This document shows, piece by piece, positions 1-4,847 of a stretch of 8,295 nucleotides of DNA. Location: assembly GCA_031257215.1 (NCBI GenBank), contig JAIRPC010000041.1, positions 1 to 8,295 of the forward strand, read 5' to 3'. The position numbers were made by a program, and so were the translations under genes. Origin of the DNA: Eubacteriales Family XIII. Incertae Sedis bacterium (lineage in GTDB: Bacteria; Bacillota; Clostridia; Peptostreptococcales; Anaerovoracaceae). Every line of letters begins with the position of its first letter. Position 1 is the first letter of the stretch. Under the pieces are notes generated by a model, which saw only the letters and a list, made by a program, of their open reading frames with translations, ran no database searches and was not told where the DNA came from.

Positions 1-1889
1 TGCTGCGGCTCAGGCGGAATGTCCCTGTTACAGGCGACGCTTCCATAGTGAACATCCGCAGCATTATGCACGTGAGGGGCGACCTTATAATAGAGGGGTA
101 TTTTGACACGGAGCGGATCGGCGAGATAGAGCGGATCATCGCGGGGGACGGCGATCTGCCGCAGGAACAGCGCGAGCCTGAAACAGTGCTGTGCGCGGGA
201 GGCAAGACCGTGCCGCTCCCGGACGCGCACCATATCTGCGACCGCCGCTATTTCGGCAAGACGCTTATTTCCTACCGCACGTTTGAGGCCGTCGTTGACA
301 TGAGCAAGCTCAGCGAAAATTCGGAGATATATTTTGCGGACGCGGACAGCGGCGCGGGAACAGGACATGGCGCGGATGGTTCGGCGGGCGGCGCGGACGC
401 TATCGGAGGCGCGGGCTTGGCGAGTGTGCAGGACCGCCGCCGCATAGTGTTCTCCGAGCCAGAGTCGGGCATCAGCCCCGCTCTCGGTTGCCTATACAAA
501 AGCTTCGGGGATTTTGCCCTCGAATACGACCCTGAGAAAAACGCCATTATCGCTTGCCGCCCCTCGCTCTCGCGGCGGCTCAGAAACGAGTCGCGGGCGT
601 TCCGCTGCATCATGAACACGAAGCTGCCGTTGCGGAAAAAAATCGCGGAGTCCGCGCTTCGGGCAGGCTGCCTGCTTACACGGTGGTATTACTGCCCGCT
701 GCGCATAAGGCTCTATTACGACAGGGCGCGCATGGGCGGCGACAATGGGCAGTACCAGTTCGTGTACGGCTCCGACAGATGCCGCGCCGAGGGCGGGCCG
801 TCAACCAGGCACAGATACGTCGTATCGCGGGAGTCCATGCCGTATTTCGATCTGCGGCGGGAGGGCTACAAGGTTCACTCGTATGAATCGCCGTTCAAGA
901 AGCTGGTCGCGTTGCACGCCGAGATCATACTCGCTACGCACGGCGACGTAAAGAGCTTTTTTGAATTTGACAGTTTTGAGAGAAGATGGCTGGCCGATTT
1001 GTTCACGGCGCATATCGTATATTTGCAGCACGGGCTGACGGTAGAGGACGTGTCCAGGCGCAGAGCCAGATACTTTGACAACACGGAGCTGTATTTCTGC
1101 GCCGCCGAAACGGAGGCCGAAAACCTGAGCCGGACCGAGTACGGCTACCGCCCCGAAGCGCTTCGGCTCACGGGGCTGCCCAGATACGACGGGCTTGTTT
1201 CCGATCCCGACCCGATCGTGCTGGTCGCGCCGACGTACCGGCGAGGCGCGGACTCCTACGCGGACGACGACGCGAGCGTGGGCGCGAACAGCAGGGCAGG
1301 GGGCGAAAAGGGCGAGGGGCAAGGCTTCGTTGCCGAGTACCGCGAGGTCTACAGAAGCCTGCTCACGAACGAAAAGCTGCTGGCCGCGCTGGACGAGAGG
1401 GGCTATATCCTGCAATTCCTGCCGCACCCCGCGCAGGCGCATATGATCGACGACTTCGCGGACTGCGCTTCCGAAACGGTCGAGATAGTGGACGTGTCGA
1501 AGCGTGGCTACGAGCAGTTCCTGAAACAGGCGGCGGTGCTGATAACGGATTACAGCGGCGTGCAGTTCGACTTCGCCTATATGGAGAAGCCCGTGATTTA
1601 TTACCAGCCGCCGTCCCTGCCGCCCGACCGCTACGGCGCGTTCGGCGGAGCAGGCGGGTTCGACTACGAGGCATGCGGGTTCGGCGCGGTCGCGGCGGAC
1701 GCGGACGCCCTGGTGTCAGAGCTGGCGAGGGCGATTGACGAAAATGTCCGTTGGAGCGGGGGCGCGGAGCCGCTGGACATCCTGCCCGACGAGGTATATC
1801 TGGAACGCATGCGCGGATTCTTTGTACATCATGACAGAGAGAACCGCGTGCGGATTTACGATGTGATCGAGTCAGAATATGGTGTATGA
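1..1889 (+). CDS. CDP-glycerol glycerophosphotransferase family protein (TagB/TagF-like), 5' partial
   Basis: Enzymes of this family transfer glycerol-phosphate (or a related polyol-phosphate) from CDP-glycerol to a growing wall polymer at the inner membrane face, in teichoic-acid-type synthesis. The frame is open to the left edge (first full codon at base 3). The first start-type codon, GTG at 48, has no ribosome binding site, so the true start lies outside. Numbering from that GTG, the C-terminal half shows the family signature: LQHGLTVEDVSRR (His328, codon 1029-1031), RLTGLPRYDGL, LVAPTYRR, FLPHPAQ (His460, codon 1425-1427), then ITDYSGVQFDFAYMEKPV (Asp501), the nucleotide-binding end of the fold. 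The first ~200 residues resemble the beta-rich accessory region before the catalytic part in some members. Odd points are two low-complexity insertions, a Gly/Ala-rich one at ~100-125 and an Asp/Gly/Ala-rich one at ~398-424 just after the APTYRR strand. Family assignment is firm; the exact polymer and acceptor (TagB primase or TagF/TarL polymerase) cannot be told. Confidence 0.9.
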   Translation, partial: LRLRRNVPVTGDASIVNIRSIMHVRGDLIIEGYFDTERIGEIERIIAGDGDLPQEQREPETVLCAGGKTVPLPDAHHICDRRYFGKTLISYRTFEAVVDMSKLSENSEIYFADADSGAGTGHGADGSAGGADAIGGAGLASVQDRRRIVFSEPESGISPALGCLYKSFGDFALEYDPEKNAIIACRPSLSRRLRNESRAFRCIMNTKLPLRKKIAESALRAGCLLTRWYYCPLRIRLYYDRARMGGDNGQYQFVYGSDRCRAEGGPSTRHRYVVSRESMPYFDLRREGYKVHSYESPFKKLVALHAEIILATHGDVKSFFEFDSFERRWLADLFTAHIVYLQHGLTVEDVSRRRARYFDNTELYFCAAETEAENLSRTEYGYRPEALRLTGLPRYDGLVSDPDPIVLVAPTYRRGADSYADDDASVGANSRAGGEKGEGQGFVAEYREVYRSLLTNEKLLAALDERGYILQFLPHPAQAHMIDDFADCASETVEIVDVSKRGYEQFLKQAAVLITDYSGVQFDFAYMEKPVIYYQPPSLPPDRYGAFGGAGGFDYEACGFGAVAADADALVSELARAIDENVRWSGGAEPLDILPDEVYLERMRGFFVHHDRENRVRIYDVIESEYGV

Positions 1890-1897
1890 TTCAAGGA

Positions 1898-1925
1898 TTG
1901 TTTAAGGAATTGTCTGTACTATAAA
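1898..1925 (+). promoter_or_regulatory. Possible sigma-A-type promoter for the HtrA-like protease gene
   Basis: TTGTTT (1898-1903), a 16-base spacer and TATAAA (1920-1925) fit a housekeeping promoter with imperfect boxes. Transcription would start near 1932, giving a leader of about 50 bases. GATAAT at 1926-1931 is another possible -10 box but has no good -35 partner. The spacer is AT-rich compared with the genes around it. Read-through from the upstream gene is also possible, because no terminator is visible between them. Confidence 0.35.
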
Positions 1926-1946
1926 GATAATAACTGAACTGTTTGA

Positions 1947-1978
1947 GAGGACTGACGGCAGGGTCCTCGGACGGAGGG
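1947..1978 (+). promoter_or_regulatory. Leader with two mutually exclusive hairpins beside the HtrA ribosome binding site
   Basis: GAGGAC (1947-1952) and GTCCTC (1963-1968) form a perfect 6-bp inverted repeat with a 10-base loop, extendable by one T-G pair. The right arm also contains CCTC (1965-1968), which can pair with GAGG (1974-1977) inside the ribosome binding site GGAGGG (1973-1978), across a 5-base loop. The same segment can therefore either be held by the upstream arm, leaving the ribosome binding site free, or mask it. The pairings are read directly from the sequence; a regulatory role is inference. The ribosome binding site ends 4 bases before the ATG at 1983. Confidence 0.35.
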
Positions 1979-1982
1979 AAAT

Positions 1983-3617
1983 ATGGACTACAAAGAATTT
2001 ATGGACGAAGAACAGAAAACCAATGGCACAGAGAGCGCGGAGAGCAGTGATGCGCGGCAGACCGAGCGGCCACGCGTGTACGGCCAGGTAGGCGGCGTCA
2101 GCGGCGCGGGCAGCGTGGGCGATGTCGGCAACGCTGGCGGGATCGGCGGCGCAGGCGGCGCGGGCAATACGCCAAACCCATATTATCGTGGCAACCCCGC
2201 TCCCCCCGCATACACACATCCTGGCGGCCCCGCGCCGTTCGGCACAAGACCGCAGGGCGGCACGGCGGGGCAGGGCGCCCCATTCATACCGCCGCCGCAA
2301 AGGCCTGCGGCAGCAGCGGCTGGAGCTGGCGAGGGAAGCGCCAAGGCGCCGCTCGTTGACAGGGGCAGGTTCGGGCTTCTCATCGCCATTATTATTGTAG
2401 CTATGATAGCGTCAGGCGTTGCGGGCGGGTTTATCGGGGCGAACCTGACTGGCAAGGGAGGTACGCCTGTTACCGCAAGCGGCTCCAACGTCACGATAAA
2501 GCCAAGCTCCGACGCCAATATCTCGGAGGCCGTTGCCCAGAAGGTCTTGGACTCGGTGGTCGGCATCACCACCACAGTCACTACGCAGGGCGACAACTAT
2601 TTCGGCTTCAACATGGGCTCACAGGAGAGCGGCGGCGTCGGCACGGGCATCATAGTGGACGCGAGGGGCTATATCCTCACGAACAGCCACGTCGTACTGG
2701 ACGGCACGCTCGACAAGATAGAGGTGCTTCTTTCCGATGGCTCGACGGTGGCGGGCAAGCTGCTCTGGAACGACAGCTCCATAGACCTCGCGATAGTCAA
2801 GGTGGACGCTACGGGCAAGACGTTCAAGCCCGCCGAGCTTGGCGATTCGGACAATGCCAAAATAGGCCAGTACGTGGCGGCGATAGGCAACCCGCTGGGG
2901 CTTGATTTCAACGGCAGCATGACGCAGGGCATCATCTCTGGGCTGGGGCGCTCCATCACGGCATCCGACGGCAACCGCGCCACGACGATGGAGGGGCTTA
3001 TCCAGGTGGACGCCGCCATCAACAGCGGCAACAGCGGCGGGCCGCTCCTAGACAAGGAGGGCAAGGTGATAGGCGTGAACACGGCCAAGGCGCAGGCTGA
3101 GGGCATGGGGTTTGCCATCCCCATCAACACGGCGAAGCCAATAATAGAAAAGGTCATCAAGACGGGCAGCTTTGAGCGCGTGTATATGGGAGTCAGCGCG
3201 GCGGACGCGGGAACCATTGCCGAGCAGTACCCGAACCTGAAAATAGCCAGCGGCACCAAGGGCGCTTTCATAACCGCCGTGAGCGGAAGCTCCCCCGCAG
3301 ACGAAGCGGGCCTGAAAATGAAGGACATCATCACCAAGGTTGACGACAAGGCGATAACGAGCAGCACCGACCTGATAAAGACCCTGTTGAACTATTCCGC
3401 AGGTGACGCGGTGAAGGTGACCTATATCCGCGACGGCAAGACGGCTACGGCCAACGTGAAGCTGGCAACCCAGGCCGATGTCTACGGGGAATGGAACCAG
3501 AACGGCAGCGGCAGCAGCGGTTCTGAAGGCTCGGGCGACGGAAGCCAAACGCCAAGCGACCCCTACGGCGGCCAGGCGCCGACAGACCCCTTCGAGAACC
3601 CTTTCGGTGACTGGTAA
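1983..3617 (+). CDS. htrA: Membrane-anchored HtrA/DegP-family serine protease with one PDZ domain
   Basis: A trypsin-fold serine protease (S1C, HtrA/DegP type) that acts on the outer face of the membrane, degrading or processing misfolded secreted proteins. In order: a cytoplasmic N-terminal region of ~128 residues rich in Gly, Ala and Pro; one transmembrane segment (~131-152); the protease domain (~180-395); one PDZ domain (~397-496); and a Ser/Gly/Pro-rich tail ending in FENPFGDW. The catalytic triad is complete: His236 in TNSHVVLDG, Asp268 in SSIDLAIVKV and Ser351 in INSGNSGGPLLD. The PDZ part has SSPADEAGLKMKDIITKVDD. ATG at 1983 follows GGAGGG with a short 4-base gap. The gene starts 93 bases after the wall-polymer gene and is followed by a strong hairpin, so it is probably transcribed alone. 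The N-terminal region and tail are longer and more repetitive than the core needs. Family is certain; which HtrA paralogue this is (HtrA, HtrB or YyxA type) cannot be decided. Confidence 0.96.
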   Translation: MDYKEFMDEEQKTNGTESAESSDARQTERPRVYGQVGGVSGAGSVGDVGNAGGIGGAGGAGNTPNPYYRGNPAPPAYTHPGGPAPFGTRPQGGTAGQGAPFIPPPQRPAAAAAGAGEGSAKAPLVDRGRFGLLIAIIIVAMIASGVAGGFIGANLTGKGGTPVTASGSNVTIKPSSDANISEAVAQKVLDSVVGITTTVTTQGDNYFGFNMGSQESGGVGTGIIVDARGYILTNSHVVLDGTLDKIEVLLSDGSTVAGKLLWNDSSIDLAIVKVDATGKTFKPAELGDSDNAKIGQYVAAIGNPLGLDFNGSMTQGIISGLGRSITASDGNRATTMEGLIQVDAAINSGNSGGPLLDKEGKVIGVNTAKAQAEGMGFAIPINTAKPIIEKVIKTGSFERVYMGVSAADAGTIAEQYPNLKIASGTKGAFITAVSGSSPADEAGLKMKDIITKVDDKAITSSTDLIKTLLNYSAGDAVKVTYIRDGKTATANVKLATQADVYGEWNQNGSGSSGSEGSGDGSQTPSDPYGGQAPTDPFENPFGDW

Positions 3618-3655
3618 GCAGTATAGCCTGCTAACAACAACCATACATCAACAGC

Positions 3656-3681
3656 AACGGGCGGCCGCAAGGCCGCCTGTT
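3656..3681 (+). terminator. GC-rich hairpin with GCAA tetraloop after the protease gene, likely terminator
   Basis: AACGGGCGGCC (3656-3666) pairs with GGCCGCCTGTT (3671-3681) across a GCAA (GNRA-type) loop, giving 11 bp with one G-T pair. It lies 38 bases after the htrA stop codon in an otherwise AT-rich stretch. The tail (TCGCTATCCCTT from 3681) has few T residues, so it is not a textbook intrinsic terminator; it could need a helper factor or mainly protect the mRNA 3' end. Confidence 0.65.
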
Positions 3682-3727
3682 CGCTATCCCTTATGCAGCC
3701 TTGCCCCTGTATTGCTGGATTCTTCGC

Positions 3728-3756
3728 TTGCATACTTTATATGAACAGGTTATAAT
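3728..3756 (+). promoter_or_regulatory. Promoter of the membrane protein gene, consensus -10 box
   Basis: TTGCAT (3728-3733), a 17-base spacer and a perfect TATAAT (3751-3756) sit upstream of the membrane protein gene starting at 3817. Transcription would begin near 3763, giving a leader of ~54 bases. The -10 box matches the consensus fully, but the -35 box matches only in its TTG, a shape often seen in regulated promoters. It lies downstream of the htrA hairpin, so the next gene has its own transcription start. Confidence 0.7.
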
Positions 3757-3765
3757 ATAAAGTAT
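3732..3765. promoter_or_regulatory. Perfect 11-bp inverted repeat overlapping the promoter, candidate operator
   Basis: ATACTTTATAT (3732-3742) is the exact reverse complement of ATATAAAGTAT (3755-3765), separated by 12 bases. The left arm begins in the last bases of the -35 box. The right arm covers the end of the -10 box and the predicted transcription start. Arm centres are 23 bp apart, about two helical turns, which fits a dimeric or tetrameric DNA-binding protein touching one face. A repressor bound here would block RNA polymerase. No regulator gene lies within the window, so the binding protein is unknown. Confidence 0.55.
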
Positions 3766-3803
3766 ACGGGGAGAAATGGTTAGTCGCTTTGCTGTTGGAG
3801 CAA

Positions 3804-3811
3804 TAAGGAGG
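3804..3811 (+). promoter_or_regulatory. Strong ribosome binding site fixing the GTG start at 3817
   Basis: TAAGGAGG is a near-complete anti-16S match, 5 bases before GTG 3817-3819. It supports the GTG start over the ATG at 3776 in another frame, which has only a GGGGAG placed too close (2 bases). Confidence 0.85.
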
Positions 3812-3816
3812 CTAAC

Positions 3817-4611
3817 GTGTTTTACAATACAGACAATCCTCATGCCGAATATGGGGCAGGGCCGCTTGGGGTTCTGTCCGGCAGCGCACAGGCTACTGAT
3901 GTTTGGAGCCTGCTCAGCATGCTGTTCTCGATTTTCGCTTTCGTCTGCGCCGCGCTCATTATCGTTGCGGCGGTGGCGAGGCGGGAATGGGGCGAGGACA
4001 TGTGGAGCGCGGACATGGAGAGGGAATACGGTCGCAGACGAAAGCGCCGGCTGTTCCGCACGCTCAGCGTCGCGTCCGCTTTCGGTGTTGGCGCGGTGTG
4101 GCTGGCGTCCGACGACATAGGGGAGCCAATAGCATTGGTAAGCTCTGGCACGGTGTATACCGTCGCGGCGTTCGGTCTATTTGTTTTCTGCCTTGCCGTG
4201 TTCGTGTCCGCGCAGCAGGGCGTTGACCCCGCAGGCGCGACCGACGGGCGCGGCAACACCCACAAGGCGATATTCGATATGATATACGAGCGGACGGGCT
4301 GGCTTGCCGACCGCGAATGCAGGCGCGTAAACGCGGGCAACGAGAAATTCGCCACCATGGCTGCCATAACCCTGGTGCTGGCCATCATAGGCGCTTTCCT
4401 CTGGCTAGTGATGTCCCGCGTCGGCATAACGAGCGCGCGGCTGGGCGGCGAGATATTCCTCATGCTGACGGGCGCGCCAGCGACCATCACGGCGGCATTC
4501 GACAGGGACTGGGTTTTCCTGGGCGATGATGACGATGTGAACTGGATACATCCCGCAGACAAAGGGCTTGGCAAGGAAATATTGTTCGGGGACGGGCGCC
4601 GCGAGGAATAG
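3817..4611 (+). CDS. Multi-pass membrane protein of unknown function (264 aa)
   Basis: I do not recognise the family. The GTG start is supported by a strong ribosome binding site and an upstream promoter. Hydrophobic segments likely to cross the membrane lie at about 31-53, 82-98, 108-131 and 180-200, with a weaker one near 205-227. Between the first two is a charged stretch (~55-81) with a basic cluster, GRRRKRR, which by the positive-inside rule should be cytoplasmic. The loop at ~132-178 is hydrophilic and is followed by the third strong segment pair. The C-terminal ~35 residues are hydrophilic, with an acidic run (GDDDD, 236-240). There is no signal peptide, no Walker motif and no catalytic signature that I can name. 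A 288-codon frame runs opposite (3840-4706), but it starts at TTG with no ribosome binding site and has shadow-like composition. The promoter with its palindrome suggests controlled expression. Existence as a gene is well supported; function is open. Confidence 0.8.
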   Translation: MFYNTDNPHAEYGAGPLGVLSGSAQATDVWSLLSMLFSIFAFVCAALIIVAAVARREWGEDMWSADMEREYGRRRKRRLFRTLSVASAFGVGAVWLASDDIGEPIALVSSGTVYTVAAFGLFVFCLAVFVSAQQGVDPAGATDGRGNTHKAIFDMIYERTGWLADRECRRVNAGNEKFATMAAITLVLAIIGAFLWLVMSRVGITSARLGGEIFLMLTGAPATITAAFDRDWVFLGDDDDVNWIHPADKGLGKEILFGDGRREE

Positions 4612-4670
4612 CGCTTCACAAAACCCATGAAATTTGAATAGAAATTGGCATATCGGCAGAACTCTAACCG

Positions 4671-4767
4671 TATTTGCGCGACAATCCATATACTGAACAA
4701 GAACAAAATAAGTCAAAAACAAATAATATTTTTCAATAAACCTCGTTTTTTGTGTCTATTTGCGCGA
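4671..4767. repeat. Pair of exact 11-bp direct repeats in the AT-rich spacer
   Basis: TATTTGCGCGA occurs at 4671-4681 and again at 4757-4767, starts 86 bases apart, in the spacer 4612-4847. The second copy lies just upstream of the -35 box of the next gene, the usual place for an activator or upstream element. Between the copies the DNA is very AT-rich, with A and T runs and no open reading frame of note. Two copies of 11 bp is modest evidence, so chance remains possible. I see no clear terminator for the membrane protein gene in this spacer. Confidence 0.35.
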
Positions 4768-4771
4768 TTTT

Positions 4772-4800
4772 TTGGTAAAAATAATATATAATAATATAGT
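4772..4800 (+). promoter_or_regulatory. Promoter of the transglutaminase-like surface protein gene
   Basis: TTGGTA (4772-4777), a 17-base spacer and TATAGT (4795-4800) form the best-matched pair here (4 of 6 and 5 of 6 consensus bases). Transcription would begin near 4807. An overlapping TATAAT at 4787-4792 matches the -10 consensus fully but has no suitable -35 box at the right distance. TTGCGC at 4760-4765 with TAATAT at 4782-4787 is another weaker option. Confidence 0.6.
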
Positions 4801-4806
4801 AAGACA

Positions 4807-4823
4807 TCTGCGCATGGCGCAGA
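4807..4823 (+). promoter_or_regulatory. Tight hairpin at the predicted 5' end of the surface protein mRNA
   Basis: TCTGCGC (4807-4813) pairs perfectly with GCGCAGA (4817-4823) around a 3-base loop. With the promoter at 4772-4800, transcription would begin at or within a base or two of this stem. A 5'-terminal stem-loop can protect mRNA from 5'-end-dependent decay. It is 12 bases upstream of the ribosome binding site, so it should not block it. It has no T-run after it and is not a terminator. Confidence 0.5.
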
Positions 4824-4834
4824 GAGGCAAAAAA

Positions 4835-4840
4835 AGGAGA
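4835..4840 (+). promoter_or_regulatory. Ribosome binding site that decides the ATG start at 4848
   Basis: AGGAGA follows a run of A residues. It is 7 bases from ATG 4848 but only 1 base from the in-frame TTG at 4842, so the ATG is the start and the longer version is rejected. Confidence 0.85.
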
Positions 4841-4847
4841 TTTGAAA

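Noticed and set aside
48..50. GTG as the true start of the glycerophosphotransferase gene
   Set aside because: No ribosome binding site precedes it, and the frame stays open with plausible protein sequence to the left edge of the window.
2669..3367. 232-codon minus-strand frame inside htrA
   Set aside because: It lies wholly antisense to a protease with a full catalytic triad and has no recognisable domain or start signal.
3617..3632. Small AGCAG/CTGCT hairpin at the htrA stop codon
   Set aside because: It has only 5 bp and no T-run; the hairpin at 3656-3681 is far stronger.
3776..4120. ATG-started 114-codon frame overlapping the start of the membrane protein
   Set aside because: Its ribosome binding site is only 2 bases from the ATG, its protein is Arg/Cys-rich shadow-like, and the overlapping frame has a much stronger ribosome binding site and membrane segments.
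3840..4706. 288-codon minus-strand frame opposite the membrane protein, longer than the chosen gene
   Set aside because: It starts at TTG with no ribosome binding site, crosses the AT-rich promoter spacer, and shows no domain. Long antisense frames are expected in GC-rich genes.
4842..4844. TTG as start of the surface protein
   Set aside because: It lies 1 base after the ribosome binding site; ATG 4848 has proper spacing.
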